Below are positions 9,647 through 19,944 of a stretch of DNA of 64,000 nt, one piece after another (within the stretch, counting starts at the first letter, position 1; each line of letters opens with the position of its first letter). Position numbers and translations under genes: made by a program. The notes beneath the pieces were generated by a model. It ran no database searches, was not told the DNA's origin, and was given only the letters and a program-made list of their open reading frames with translations. Location of the stretch: positions 17,479-81,478 of the forward strand of contig JAITQE010000025.1 in assembly GCA_031289055.1 (NCBI GenBank), in the 5' to 3' direction. This DNA comes from Candidatus Endomicrobiellum porotermitis. GTDB lineage: Bacteria > Elusimicrobiota > Endomicrobiia > Endomicrobiales > Endomicrobiaceae.

Positions 9647-10738
9647 ATGCCAAACTATAGAATTTTTATTTCAGCCGGAGATCTTTCGGGCGAAGTTCAT
9701 GCTTCAAATCTTATAAAAGAAATAAAAAAAATAAATCCTTTATGTTTTGTTTCATCTACAGGCGGCAATAATCTTAAAGCTATTTCCGATAATTTTATTG
9801 ATGATATAGTCAATATAAACGCTTTCGGTTTTTTGCCGATTAAACAAATTTTTTACTTGAGAAAAGTTTTAAAGAAAATAAAAAGACATTTTTTTGAAAA
9901 CCGTCCTGATAAAATTATTCTTGTAGATTATTACGGTTTCCATATACATGTCGCAAGGCTTGCCCAATCGTTGGAAATTCCCGTTTATTATTACGTCAGT
10001 CCTCAAGTTTGGGCGTCTCGTAGCGGCAGGATAAAAGAACTTGCTAAAGTTATAAAAAAGATGCTTGTTATATTTCCGTTTGAAGAGAAGCTTTATAAAG
10101 ATAATGGCGTTGACGCTGTTTTTGTAGGAAATCCATTGATAGATAAAATACCTCAAAAAACCAATTTTCAAAAACATGGTTTTGATATTTCAAATCCTCC
10201 AGTTATAGGGTTATTTCCGGGAAGCCGCCAAAGCGCTATAAAGCGCCATATTCCTATTCTCATTGAAACGGCAAAAATATTAAAAGAAAAAATCAACGCT
10301 AAATTTATAATGTTTGGCGTTTCAAATAAAACTGATTTTGCGCCGTCTGATTACGTAACCTTTGACGGGTCTGGTAATTTTGATAAAAGAGCTTCTATTG
10401 ATTTTGCGGTTTGCCCTTCAGGCACGGTATGTTTAGAGAATGCTCTTATGGGAATACCAATGGCTATAATTTACAAACTCTCGTATTTTAATTATTTTTT
10501 TATAAGAGCTTTGATTAAGGTAAAGTATGTAGGAATAATCAATATTTTGGCAGGCAAAAGCGTGGCGCCAGAATTTATACAATTTAACGCGAAACCTCAA
10601 AAAATCGCTTTTTCGGTGTTGACGCAGTTAAATCCTGAAAATTATGCGTCAAAAGTCCAAGAACTACTCTCTTTTAGACAATATTTAGGCGCTCCAGGAG
10701 TAAGCAAACGAGCCGCCGAAGTCATTTTAAATAGATGA
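9647..10738 (+). CDS. lpxB: Lipid-A-disaccharide synthase
   Basis: MPNYRIFISAGDLSGEVHASNLIKEIKK, YYVSPQVWASRSGRIKELAK, GLFPGSRQSAIKRHIPILIETA; start after the pstB stop. Confidence 0.93.
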   Translation: MPNYRIFISAGDLSGEVHASNLIKEIKKINPLCFVSSTGGNNLKAISDNFIDDIVNINAFGFLPIKQIFYLRKVLKKIKRHFFENRPDKIILVDYYGFHIHVARLAQSLEIPVYYYVSPQVWASRSGRIKELAKVIKKMLVIFPFEEKLYKDNGVDAVFVGNPLIDKIPQKTNFQKHGFDISNPPVIGLFPGSRQSAIKRHIPILIETAKILKEKINAKFIMFGVSNKTDFAPSDYVTFDGSGNFDKRASIDFAVCPSGTVCLENALMGIPMAIIYKLSYFNYFFIRALIKVKYVGIINILAGKSVAPEFIQFNAKPQKIAFSVLTQLNPENYASKVQELLSFRQYLGAPGVSKRAAEVILNR

Positions 10739-10835
10739 GTTGGCGAGGTAGGTAGATTTCGACGTTAAGTTGACGGTATAGGATAAGGTTTTATAAAATG
10801 CGGTTTCAACAACGTAGCGATAGCGCGAGGATAAG

Positions 10836-12068
10836 ATGCTTAGTTTTAAGAAAAGCGATTTGTATATTGAAAACGTTAAACTTTCAAATATAGCAAAAGA
10901 GTATGGAACCAGCACGTACGTTTATTCAAAACAACGAATTATAGGCAATTTTAAAGCTTATAAAGACGGTTTAGGCGCAAAGGAAGGTCTTATTTGTTTT
11001 GCTTGCAAGACAAATTCCAATGGAGCGATTTTAAAAATTCTTGCAGGACTTGGCGCCGGAGCGGATACTGTTTCGGGCGGTGAAATTTACAGATGTTTAA
11101 AAGCCGGCTTTGAATCTTCAAAGATAGTATATGCGGGAGTTGGTAAGACTGCTGAAGAAATAGAGTACGCGTTGAAGAATAAGATTTTTATGTTTAATGT
11201 TGAGTCTTTTGAAGAGCTTGACGGTATAGATAAAATAGCAGGGAAGTTAAAAACAAAGGCGAACATTGCTTTTAGAATAAATCCTTATGTAAATCCCGAT
11301 ACTCACTCTTACATAGTTACAGGCAAAAAAGGAACAAAATTCGGAATACCTTACGAAGACGCTATAAATGCATATTTAACAGCCAAGAAAAAGAAAAATA
11401 TAAACGTTATGGGCATACATACCCACATAGGTTCGCAAATTTTGGAGACTGCTCCATTTAAGATTGCCGCTCAAAAAATAAAAAAGATTGTTGACGAAGT
11501 TGAAAAGAACGGTATACGTATAAGTTACATAGATTGCGGCGGCGGTCTTGGTATTAAGTATGAATGGGAAAAAGTTCCTTCTCCAAAACAGCTTATGTCT
11601 AAAATTTTTCCTGTTTTTGATAAAGATAAAAAATTTATATTTGAACCGGGTCGTTCAATAATTGGCGACGCGGGACATCTCTTAGCAAAAGTTTTGTACA
11701 GAAAAATGTCGGGCGGAAAAAGTTTTCTCGTAACCGACGCTGGGATGAACGATTTAATCAGACCGACTTTGTACGACGCTTATCATCAGATCATTCCAGT
11801 CAAAAAGACTAAAGCGAAAAAAGTTAAATCCGACGTGGTTGGGCCTATATGCGAAAGCGGCGATTTTATTGGTAGAGACAGAATGCTGCCGATAATCGAG
11901 CGAGGCGAATATTTGTTGATTGTATGCGCTGGAGCTTACGGAGCGACCATGTCTTCGGAGTACAATTCAAGACCGTTAATTGCCGAAGTTCTGGTTGACG
12001 ATAAAGAAGTAATATTGATAAGAAAAAGAGCAATCTATAAAGATTTAACATTAAATGAAATCGCATAA
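10836..12068 (+). CDS. lysA: Diaminopimelate decarboxylase
   Basis: YGTSTYVYSKQRI, FACKTNSNGAILKILAGLGAGADTVSGGEIYRCLKAGF, GIHTHIGSQI, CESGDFIGRDR. Confidence 0.95.
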   Translation: MLSFKKSDLYIENVKLSNIAKEYGTSTYVYSKQRIIGNFKAYKDGLGAKEGLICFACKTNSNGAILKILAGLGAGADTVSGGEIYRCLKAGFESSKIVYAGVGKTAEEIEYALKNKIFMFNVESFEELDGIDKIAGKLKTKANIAFRINPYVNPDTHSYIVTGKKGTKFGIPYEDAINAYLTAKKKKNINVMGIHTHIGSQILETAPFKIAAQKIKKIVDEVEKNGIRISYIDCGGGLGIKYEWEKVPSPKQLMSKIFPVFDKDKKFIFEPGRSIIGDAGHLLAKVLYRKMSGGKSFLVTDAGMNDLIRPTLYDAYHQIIPVKKTKAKKVKSDVVGPICESGDFIGRDRMLPIIERGEYLLIVCAGAYGATMSSEYNSRPLIAEVLVDDKEVILIRKRAIYKDLTLNEIA

Positions 12069-12893
12069 ATGAGAGATATGATGGAAATAAAATTTTCAAA
12101 ACTTACGGCTGCAGGCAATGACTTTGTTTTGATAGATAACAGAACAAATATTGTGCCTGAAAGCGGTTATCAAACTTTGGCAAAAAAACTTTGCGACAGA
12201 AAGTACTCAATAGGAGGAGACGGTTTGATTTTGCTGGAAAAGAGTTCTTGTAAAGATTTTAAAATGAAATATTTCAATTCCGACGGTTCCCATGCTTCTA
12301 TGTGCGGAAACGGCGGAAGGTCCGTTGCAAAATTTGCTTATGATTTAGGCGTCGCAGATTCAAAAATGGTTTTTGAAACAGATGCGGGAATCATAAACGC
12401 GGAGATTTTATCCGAAAATAGGGTTAAGCTTGATTTATATGATCCCAAAGATTTAAAGAGAGACATAAAAATTGAAACAAGCGATCGTTTTTTTGACATA
12501 GATTTTATAAATACGGGCGTTCCTCACGCTGTAATATTTGTTGACGATATAGAAAAAATTGACGTATTTAAGTACGGAAGGCAGATAAGATACCATAAAA
12601 CTTTTGCTCCTTATGGCACAAATGTGAACTTTGCGCAAGTTGCGAAAGACAATACTCTTTTTGCGCGTACGTATGAAAGAGGCGTTGAAGATGAAACTTT
12701 GGCTTGCGGAACGGGCATAACCGCTTCGGGAGTCATTTCAGTATTGAAAGGATTTGTAAAATCTCCAGTCAATGTTATCGCAAACGGCGGCGATAAATTG
12801 TCGGTTTCCATGATGGTTGAGAATGATAAAATAAGCAACGTAGTTCTTGAAGGTCCGGCTATTATTTCTTTTAAAGGTATAGTTAAAGTCTAA
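12069..12893 (+). CDS. dapF: Diaminopimelate epimerase (start may be internal, 12081)
   Basis: KLTAAGNDFVLIDNR, FNSDGSHASMCGNGGRSVA, ERGVEDETLACGTGITASGVIS. Confidence 0.96.
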   Translation: MRDMMEIKFSKLTAAGNDFVLIDNRTNIVPESGYQTLAKKLCDRKYSIGGDGLILLEKSSCKDFKMKYFNSDGSHASMCGNGGRSVAKFAYDLGVADSKMVFETDAGIINAEILSENRVKLDLYDPKDLKRDIKIETSDRFFDIDFINTGVPHAVIFVDDIEKIDVFKYGRQIRYHKTFAPYGTNVNFAQVAKDNTLFARTYERGVEDETLACGTGITASGVISVLKGFVKSPVNVIANGGDKLSVSMMVENDKISNVVLEGPAIISFKGIVKV

Positions 12894-12938
12894 CTTAATT
12901 ATTCGGTTTACGCGTAAGAGTTTTGGGGAGGATGATTT

Positions 12939-13814
12939 ATGTTTTCGGGAGTGTACACAGCGCTAATAACGCCTTTCAAAAAAGGGAAAATTGATTTTGA
13001 CGCTTTAGGCAAGCTGATTGAGAATCAATATAAAGCCGGAATTGACGGTATTGTTCCGTGCGGGACGACAGGCGAATCTCCTACCTTGTCGTACGAAGAA
13101 CACGAACAGGTTATAGAGTTTTGCGTCAAACAAGCAAAAGGCAAGATGAAGATTCTTGCCGGGACAGGCTCCAATTCTACGGCTGAAGCCATACGGTTTA
13201 CTCAATTTGCAAAAAAAGTCGGCTGTGACGGAGCTTTGATGGTTGCTCCGTATTACAACAAACCTACCCAGAAAGGCTTGTATTTGCATTTCAAGAAAGT
13301 TGCAGATACGGTTGATATTCCTATTGTTTTTTACAATATTACAGGAAGAGCTTCCGTCAATATAGAGCCTGCAACTATAGCCAAACTTTGCGCCGATTGT
13401 AAAAATATCGTCGGTGTAAAGGAAGCTTCGGGATCTTTGTCCCAGATGACCGTTGTAAAGGCTTTAGCGCCAAATATTGAGCTTCTTTCAGGCGATGACG
13501 CTCTTACGCTTCCAGTTCTTTCAATAGGCGGGATAGGCGTAATTTCAGTTTTATCTAATCTTCTTCCTTTGGAAACGTCGTCTCTTATAAAAGCTTTTGA
13601 AAAAGGAAATATTGAAGAAGCTAAAAAGATACATTACAAGCTTTTGCCTTTAGTTAACGCTTTGTTTATGGAGACAAATCCCATACCTGTAAAAACAGCT
13701 GCGTCTATGCTCGGCATTTGCAGTTCAGAAATAAGGCTTCCAATGTGCGAAATGGAAGAATTTAACAAGTTGAAATTGGAAAAAATTTTAAAAGATTTTG
13801 AATTGTTGAAATAA
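12939..13814 (+). CDS. dapA: 4-hydroxy-tetrahydrodipicolinate synthase
   Basis: GVYTALITPFKKGKIDFDAL, IDGIVPCGTTGESPTLSYEEH, APYYNKPTQKGLYLHFK, GVKEASGSL. Confidence 0.96.
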   Translation: MFSGVYTALITPFKKGKIDFDALGKLIENQYKAGIDGIVPCGTTGESPTLSYEEHEQVIEFCVKQAKGKMKILAGTGSNSTAEAIRFTQFAKKVGCDGALMVAPYYNKPTQKGLYLHFKKVADTVDIPIVFYNITGRASVNIEPATIAKLCADCKNIVGVKEASGSLSQMTVVKALAPNIELLSGDDALTLPVLSIGGIGVISVLSNLLPLETSSLIKAFEKGNIEEAKKIHYKLLPLVNALFMETNPIPVKTAASMLGICSSEIRLPMCEMEEFNKLKLEKILKDFELLK

Positions 13815-13826
13815 TTGAGGTTTTAT

Positions 13827-14600
13827 ATGAAATTAGCAATTTGCGGCGCGGCGGGAAGAATGGGGCGGGCTATAATCGCCATAGCTAAAGAGGACTCGGA
13901 AATTCAAATATCAGGAGCTTTGGAATATGAAGGCAGTAAAGCTATCGGCGCGGGAAGTCCCATAATATCTTCTGACAATGATTTGGAAAATATTTTAAAG
14001 AACACCGACGCGTTGATAGATTTTACAAATCCTGAGAGCGCGTTAAAAAATTTGGAGCTAGCTGTAAAACAAAAAGTCCCGACAGCTATCGGCACAACGG
14101 GATTCTCCGAAGAACAGAAAATGAAAATCGCAGAAGCAGCAAGAATTATTCCGATAGTTTTTTCGCCCAATATGTCAGTAGGCGTAAATATTTTGTTCAA
14201 GCTTGTTGAAGAAGCTGCAAAAAAAATGTCCGATTATGATATAGAAATAGTTGAATTTCACCACAATAAAAAGAAAGATTCTCCTTCGGGAACGGCAGCA
14301 AAGCTTGCGGAAGTCGCCGCGTCTTCAGTCGGCAGAGATATAAACGAGGTCGGCGTGTACGGCAGACGCTGCGCCTTTTCCGCAAGAAAAAAAGACGAGA
14401 TAGGCGTGCTTTCAGTTAGAGCCGGAGATATTGTCGGCGATCATACTGTTTATTTTGCTGGTCCCGGAGAAAGAATAGAATTGACTCACAGAGCGCACTC
14501 CAGAGATACTTTTGCCGCAGGCGCGGTTAGGGCTGCAAAATGGGTTGTCGGTAAAAAACCGGGACTCTACGATATGTCTGACGTGTTGTCGTTGAAATAA
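13827..14600 (+). CDS. dapB: 4-hydroxy-tetrahydrodipicolinate reductase
   Basis: MKLAICGAAGRMGRAII, IGTTGFSEEQ, SPNMSVGVNILFKL, EFHHNKKKDSPSGTAAKLAE. Confidence 0.96.
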   Translation: MKLAICGAAGRMGRAIIAIAKEDSEIQISGALEYEGSKAIGAGSPIISSDNDLENILKNTDALIDFTNPESALKNLELAVKQKVPTAIGTTGFSEEQKMKIAEAARIIPIVFSPNMSVGVNILFKLVEEAAKKMSDYDIEIVEFHHNKKKDSPSGTAAKLAEVAASSVGRDINEVGVYGRRCAFSARKKDEIGVLSVRAGDIVGDHTVYFAGPGERIELTHRAHSRDTFAAGAVRAAKWVVGKKPGLYDMSDVLSLK

Positions 14601-14726
14601 ATTTTAAGCTCAAAAATTGAAATCTTTCCGCTTTGTTATTGTATTGTCATATGCATGGATTGTTAGACTGTAATTATAGTTGTGTTTTGTCGTTAATTTT
14701 TAATGCAAATTTGGAGAATTAAAGAA

Positions 14727-15893
14727 ATGGAAATTCGTTACAATGAAAAATTAAAAAAACTTCCTCCGTACCTTTTTATTGAGATAGACAGAAAAAAAAA
14801 AGAGGCTATGGACAGAGGCGCCGATATAATATCTTTAGGAGTTGGCGATCCAGATATGCCTACTCCCGAACATATAATAAAATCTATGCAGGAAGCTGTC
14901 GCAAAGCCGGCTAATCATCAATATCCTTTCGGAGCAGGGTCGCTTTCCTACAGGAAAGCCGTTGCGGATTGGTACAAAAATAGGTTTAACGTTGACTTGA
15001 ATACTGATGAAATTTGCGCTCTTATTGGCTCAAAAGAAGGCGTAGGACACATTCATTTGGGGTTTGTAAATCCCGGCGACGTTGTTTTAATTCCCGAACC
15101 CGGGTATCCAGTATATAACACTGGCGCAATTTTTACCGACGGCGTTCCATACTTCATGCCTTTGCTTGAGAAAAACGGCTTTTTGCCAGATTTAGACGCG
15201 ATACCTGAAGATATTGCCAAAAAGGCAAAGTTGATTTTTGTAAATTATCCCAACAATCCTACGGCGGCTGTCGCCCCAAAAGAATTTTATATAAAACTTA
15301 TAGAGTTTGCTAAAAAGAATAATATAATTGTTGCCGCTGATGCGGCCTATTCTGAGATCTATTATGATGAAAACGACAAACCTTCAAGTTTCCTTAAGTT
15401 CCCCGGCGCTAAAGAAGTCGGCGTGGAGTTTCATTCGCTTTCAAAAACCTACAATATGACTGGTTGGCGCATAGGTTGGGTATGCGGAAATAAAAACATT
15501 GTGGCAGGTATTGCTAAAGTTAAAGATAATTACGATTCCGGAGTTTTTCAAGCTGTTCAGGAAGCTGCTGTTACGGCATTGTCGTCTTCGCAAAGATGCG
15601 TTGAGGATGCGAGAAAAATATATAAAGAACGCAGAGGCGCATTGGTTGAAGGTTTAAAAAAGCTCGGTTGGGAAGTAAACTTGCCTAAAGCTTCGTTTTA
15701 TGTTTGGGCGAAGGTTCCTAAAGGATATACTTCTTCCCAAGCCGTCTCAAAACTTCTTGACGATGCGGCTATTGTTTGCACTCCCGGCAACGGCATGGGA
15801 AAAAGCGGAGAGGGTTATGTACGGTTTGCCCTTACTGTTGGTGTGCCAAGAATTAAAGAAGCTTTGGAACGTATAAGCAAAATTGAGTGGTAA
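14727..15893 (+). CDS. dapL: LL-diaminopimelate aminotransferase
   Basis: MEIRYNEKLKKLPPYLFIEIDRKKKEAMDRGADIISLGVGDPDMPTPEHI, SKEGVGHIHLGFVNPGDVVLIPEPGYPVY, SLSKTYNMTGWRIGWVCGN. Confidence 0.92.
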   Translation: MEIRYNEKLKKLPPYLFIEIDRKKKEAMDRGADIISLGVGDPDMPTPEHIIKSMQEAVAKPANHQYPFGAGSLSYRKAVADWYKNRFNVDLNTDEICALIGSKEGVGHIHLGFVNPGDVVLIPEPGYPVYNTGAIFTDGVPYFMPLLEKNGFLPDLDAIPEDIAKKAKLIFVNYPNNPTAAVAPKEFYIKLIEFAKKNNIIVAADAAYSEIYYDENDKPSSFLKFPGAKEVGVEFHSLSKTYNMTGWRIGWVCGNKNIVAGIAKVKDNYDSGVFQAVQEAAVTALSSSQRCVEDARKIYKERRGALVEGLKKLGWEVNLPKASFYVWAKVPKGYTSSQAVSKLLDDAAIVCTPGNGMGKSGEGYVRFALTVGVPRIKEALERISKIEW

Positions 15894-15901
15894 AATTTTT
15901 G

Positions 15902-16127
15902 TTAGATCTGAAAAACGCGCGTTTTCTCTCTTTTCATGAGGCGAGAATTTTTTCTTATTGCCGGATGGTATCCAACATCCAAAGAACACGATTTATCAGA
16001 TCGGTTACGCTCCTCCGTAATATTTACAACTAAAACATTATTATCGCTGTCGGGGGTCAGATATAATGAGGTATAAATGCTCTCCGCCCGAATCGTCATT
16101 GCACCAGAAAGACTCGCCTTTCATCAT
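15902..16127 (-). pseudogene. PemK/growth-inhibitor-like toxin relic, frameshifted
   Basis: MMKGESFWCNDDSGGEHLYLIISDP(fs)DSDNNVLVVNITEERNRSDKSCSLDVGYHPAIRKNS; frame change in a C-run (gacccccgac). Confidence 0.55.
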
Positions 16128-16325
16128 AATTGCTATTAAGACCGCGCGCATGCGCATGGCAACGCTTCGCCCAAAATTTCTTATTATCGCTTTTACCGCC
16201 TCGCGCTTGGCTTCGGGCGTTAGAGCTTATGTTTATATCTAACGCTCGCTCGGCTACGATACGCTTTAATCTACGGTTTTCTTCTTCAAGATCCCTAAAA
16301 ATGCTAGAATATCAGACGTATAGAA
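16128..16325 (-). mobile_element. IS3-family transposase debris (OrfA C-terminus / OrfB N-terminus)
   Basis: Minus strand reads RDLEEENRRLKRIVAERALDINI then, in another frame, LTPEAKREAVKAIIRNFGRSVAMRMRAVL, the IS3 orfA/orfB junction pattern. Confidence 0.65.
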
Positions 16326-16340
16326 TCTTTAGGAGAGATA

Positions 16341-16718
16341 ATGAAAAGTAAAATGCCTATTTTTGATAGAGTTATGCCGAATTTGCTTGAAACAATGCCG
16401 TATCAGTATGTAGGAAAGGATATAAACGTTTGCATTGAAACTGAAGAATTTACATGTCTCTGTCCTTGGACAGGTCTTCCGGATTTTGCGTATATAGCTA
16501 TCAATTATGCTCCAGAAAAAAATGTTGTTGAGCTTAAGTCGTTAAAAATGTACTTACAAAGTTATAGAATGGTTGGCATGGTGCATGAAAGCGTGGTAAA
16601 CGGCATATTGGGAGATTTGGTTAAAGTTATTAAGCCTAAAGAGATGTCTATAGATATTGAATTTGGAATTCGCGGCGGAATAACGACGACTGTCAGCGCT
16701 CAATATTTTAAGAAATAG
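16341..16718 (+). CDS. queF: NADPH-dependent 7-cyano-7-deazaguanine reductase
   Basis: EFTCLCPWTGLPDFAYIAINYAPEKNVVELKSLKMYLQSYRMVGMVHESVVNGIL. Confidence 0.94.
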   Translation: MKSKMPIFDRVMPNLLETMPYQYVGKDINVCIETEEFTCLCPWTGLPDFAYIAINYAPEKNVVELKSLKMYLQSYRMVGMVHESVVNGILGDLVKVIKPKEMSIDIEFGIRGGITTTVSAQYFKK

Positions 16719-16738
16719 TTTTATCCCGGAGAGAAATA

Positions 16739-18091
16739 ATGTTTCGGAAAGATCAAAACGTACATTTTGTCGGAATAGGCGGATCCGGAATGTCTGGTAT
16801 TGCGGAAGTTTTGATAAATCTTGGACATAAGGTGTCAGGTTCCGATTTAAAAAAGACCGACATTACAGAGCGCTTAAAATCAATAGGAGCAATAATTTGC
16901 ATAGGTCATAACGCTAAGAATATAAAAGACGCAAGCGTTGTGGTAACGTCTACAGCTGTTAGTAAAAATAATCCTGAAGTCGTTGCGGCATTAAAGAAAA
17001 AAATACCTGTCATTCCGCGTATAGAAATGCTTGCTGAGCTTGCGAGATTAAAATATGTTATAACTATAGCGGGAACGCACGGAAAAACTACTACAACTTC
17101 CCTTACTTCTCTTGTTTTGGATGAGGGAGGTTTTGATCCTACTATAGTCATAGGCGGAAGACTTAAAAATCTTAAGACCAGTGCTAGGCTAGGCAAAGGC
17201 GATTTTATAGTTGCAGAAGCCGACGAGTCTGACGGTTCGTTTTTAAAACTTTCCCCAGCTATTACTGTTATAACAAACATAGACAATGATCATTTGGATT
17301 ATTATGGCAATATGGAAAATCTTAAAGATGCATTTGTAAAACATATAAATTCAGTGCCTTTTTACGGCGCAGCCGTTATTTGCTCAGATAATGAAGTTGT
17401 AAGAGAAGTAATTCCGAAGATTACGAGAAAATATGTCGCTTATGGATTTACAGGAAAACCTGATATAAAGGCTTTGAATATAAAGGCTCAAAAAGAATGC
17501 ACAAGTTTTGACGTCGTATATAAAGACAAAAAGATAGGAAATGTTTGTATTAAAATTCCAGGAAGACACAATATTCTAAATTCGCTTGCGGCTATAGGAG
17601 TAGGTTTGTGGCTTGATATGCCTTTCGGCTTGATAGCTAAAGCAATCAATAAGTTTGACGGCGTCGGTAGACGTTTAGAAATAAAAGGCGAAAAAAATGG
17701 AATTATGGTGATAGATGATTACGGACACCATCCTACAGAAGTCGCGATTGCCATAAAGGCTGTGAAAGGTTTTTGGCCTAAACGCCGGCTTGTCGTTTTG
17801 TTTCAACCTCATAGGTATACGAGGACTCAAAATTTATTTGAAGAATTTGGGAAAAGTTTTTCAGACGCCAATATCGTGAAAGTATTAGATATTTATCCTG
17901 CAGGCGAGAAACCTATAAAAGGCGTAAGTTCTGATTTAATACTTAAAAGTCTTAAAAAAAATAAAAGCAATGCCGAGCGTTTCTCAGATTTAAAAACTTT
18001 TTTATCAATGTTGTCGGATGGCGATATAGTTTTGACTTTAGGAGCCGGAGACGTGTGGAAAAAAGGCGAAGAGTTGCTGAAGATTATCTAG
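16739..18091 (+). CDS. murC: UDP-N-acetylmuramate--L-alanine ligase
   Basis: VHFVGIGGSGMSGIAEVLINLGHKVSGSDLK, IAGTHGKTTTTSL, VIDDYGHHPTEV. Confidence 0.97.
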   Translation: MFRKDQNVHFVGIGGSGMSGIAEVLINLGHKVSGSDLKKTDITERLKSIGAIICIGHNAKNIKDASVVVTSTAVSKNNPEVVAALKKKIPVIPRIEMLAELARLKYVITIAGTHGKTTTTSLTSLVLDEGGFDPTIVIGGRLKNLKTSARLGKGDFIVAEADESDGSFLKLSPAITVITNIDNDHLDYYGNMENLKDAFVKHINSVPFYGAAVICSDNEVVREVIPKITRKYVAYGFTGKPDIKALNIKAQKECTSFDVVYKDKKIGNVCIKIPGRHNILNSLAAIGVGLWLDMPFGLIAKAINKFDGVGRRLEIKGEKNGIMVIDDYGHHPTEVAIAIKAVKGFWPKRRLVVLFQPHRYTRTQNLFEEFGKSFSDANIVKVLDIYPAGEKPIKGVSSDLILKSLKKNKSNAERFSDLKTFLSMLSDGDIVLTLGAGDVWKKGEELLKII

Positions 18092-18103
18092 GAACTCAAA
18101 AAA

Positions 18104-18988
18104 ATGGACAAAAGCGTTTTATCCAAATTAGCGTCCTTGGGCTGTAGCATTTTTAAGGACGAACTTCTTTCAAAGCGCTGTTCTTTTAAAATAGGCGGAC
18201 CTGCGGATTATTTTATTGAGATTTCCAACGAAGAAGCGCTGTCTTTGTTTTTAAAAAACATAGGCAACGATGATTTTTATGTTTTAGGCGGCGGGACGAA
18301 CGTTCTGTTTTCTGATGGCGGTTATAGAGGAATTGTCATTTCTTTGACTGGTAAATTTAAAAAAATTGTTGTTAGCGGAGAAGAAATTTTTTGCGGCGGC
18401 GGAGCGTTGCTTTCAAATGTTTTAAATACGGCTGTTAAAAATAATTTAATAGGATTAGAATTTGTTTCAGGCATACCAGGTTCTGTAGGGGGCGCTGTTT
18501 GCGGCAACGCGGGTTTGAGAGATAAATGGATAGATTCCGTTATAAAGACAATAGGCGTTTACAGAGATGCAAAGAGAGTATTGGTAAAAAGGAAGCAAAT
18601 TGCTTTTTCTTATAGGAAAAGTAATCTTGAAAGTAGTATTATTTCAGACGTATGTTTTTCCTTGAAAAAGACTGTAGAAAATGATAGTCTAGCAATGGCG
18701 TTTAAAAGTATGCAAAAACGTCTAAAAACACAGCCTTTAAACTTCCCAACTGCGGGAAGCGTTTTTAAAAACCCCGAAGGTCATAGCGCTGGAAAACTTA
18801 TCGAAGAAGCCGGACTTAAAGGCGTCCGCGTCGGCGGGGCGCAAATTTCGGCAATTCACGGAAATTTTATAGTAAACACAGGGATGGCGTCGGCGAAAAA
18901 CGTTTTGACTTTGATTGGTTTGATAGAAGAAAAAATACATAAACGGTTCAATATAAAATTGGAAATGGAAATAAAGATAATAAAATGA
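18104..18988 (+). CDS. murB: UDP-N-acetylenolpyruvoylglucosamine reductase
   Basis: CSFKIGGPADYFIEI, VLGGGTNVLFSDGGYRGIVI, SGIPGSVGGAVCGNAG, PTAGSVFKNPEGHSAGKLIEEAGLKG. Confidence 0.96.
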   Translation: MDKSVLSKLASLGCSIFKDELLSKRCSFKIGGPADYFIEISNEEALSLFLKNIGNDDFYVLGGGTNVLFSDGGYRGIVISLTGKFKKIVVSGEEIFCGGGALLSNVLNTAVKNNLIGLEFVSGIPGSVGGAVCGNAGLRDKWIDSVIKTIGVYRDAKRVLVKRKQIAFSYRKSNLESSIISDVCFSLKKTVENDSLAMAFKSMQKRLKTQPLNFPTAGSVFKNPEGHSAGKLIEEAGLKGVRVGGAQISAIHGNFIVNTGMASAKNVLTLIGLIEEKIHKRFNIKLEMEIKIIK

Positions 18989-19944
18989 ACAGCGGCGATA
19001 TTTTGACAAAATTAAAGAATAAGAAAATCGGCGTTTTATACGGCGGACTTTCTTCTGAAAGAGAGATTTCTGTTAAATCTGGGAAAGCTGTTTTGAGCGC
19101 GTTGAAAAAATTGAAAGTAATGGCAGTTGGTATAGACGCAAACAGAGACGTTGCTGAAAAAATAAGAAAAGCAAATATTGACATAGCTTATATAGTTCTG
19201 CACGGACATATGGGCGAAGACGGAACTGTTCAGGGAATGCTTGAGATTATGGGTATTCCTTACGTGGGTTGCGGCGTTTTTGCAAGTTCCGCTTCAATGG
19301 ATAAAGATATTTCAAAGAAGCTTTTTAGGTGCAGCGGAATTCCGACTCCCGAGTGGACGGTTATAAAGCGGCTTGAACCTGTTGCAGAGATAAAAAAGTA
19401 CCCCATTGTCGTAAAGCCTGTTTCTCAAGGCTCTGCTCTAGGGGTGGCGATAGTAAAAAATGCTACGCAGTTTGCCGTTGCCGCTAAAGAGGCTTTTAAG
19501 TATGATAAGGAAATAATGGTAGAAAAGTTTATTTCTGGAAAAGAAATTACAGTCGGAGTTTTGAATGGAAAATCCTTACCTGTTATAGAGATAGTTCCCA
19601 AGGGAGAGTTCTATGACTTTAAATCTAAATATCAAAAAGGCGGTTCCGGGCATATTATTCCCGCAAGGATAAGCTGTAAGGCTTATTCCAACGCTCAATA
19701 TTATGCAGAAAAAATTTTTAAGGTTTTTAAATGTAAAGCCGTTTGTCGCGCTGATATGATAGTTGATAAGAATAATAAAGTTTGGGTTCTTGAAAATAAC
19801 ACTATTCCCGGCATGACTGCGACGTCTCTCCTTCCTGACGCGAGTAAAACTGTTGGTTACGATTTTAAAGATTTAGTTCTAAAAATTATAGAGAGCTCTT
19901 TATATGACAATGACGGCAAAAAAACGCAACCGCTACGTTTATAA
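18985..19944 (+). CDS. ddl: D-alanine--D-alanine ligase
   Basis: VLYGGLSSEREISVKSGKAV, VLHGHMGEDGTVQGMLEIMGIPYVGCGVFASSASMDK, ENNTIPGMTATSLLP. Confidence 0.96.
   Translation: MNSGDILTKLKNKKIGVLYGGLSSEREISVKSGKAVLSALKKLKVMAVGIDANRDVAEKIRKANIDIAYIVLHGHMGEDGTVQGMLEIMGIPYVGCGVFASSASMDKDISKKLFRCSGIPTPEWTVIKRLEPVAEIKKYPIVVKPVSQGSALGVAIVKNATQFAVAAKEAFKYDKEIMVEKFISGKEITVGVLNGKSLPVIEIVPKGEFYDFKSKYQKGGSGHIIPARISCKAYSNAQYYAEKIFKVFKCKAVCRADMIVDKNNKVWVLENNTIPGMTATSLLPDASKTVGYDFKDLVLKIIESSLYDNDGKKTQPLRL

Noticed and set aside
16290-16340. preQ1 riboswitch upstream of queF
   Set aside because: No convincing preQ1 aptamer stem-loop and A-rich tail was visible.
16130-16351. Plus-strand 73-aa ORF upstream of queF
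   Set aside because: Explained by minus-strand IS3 debris; no sensible plus-strand similarity.
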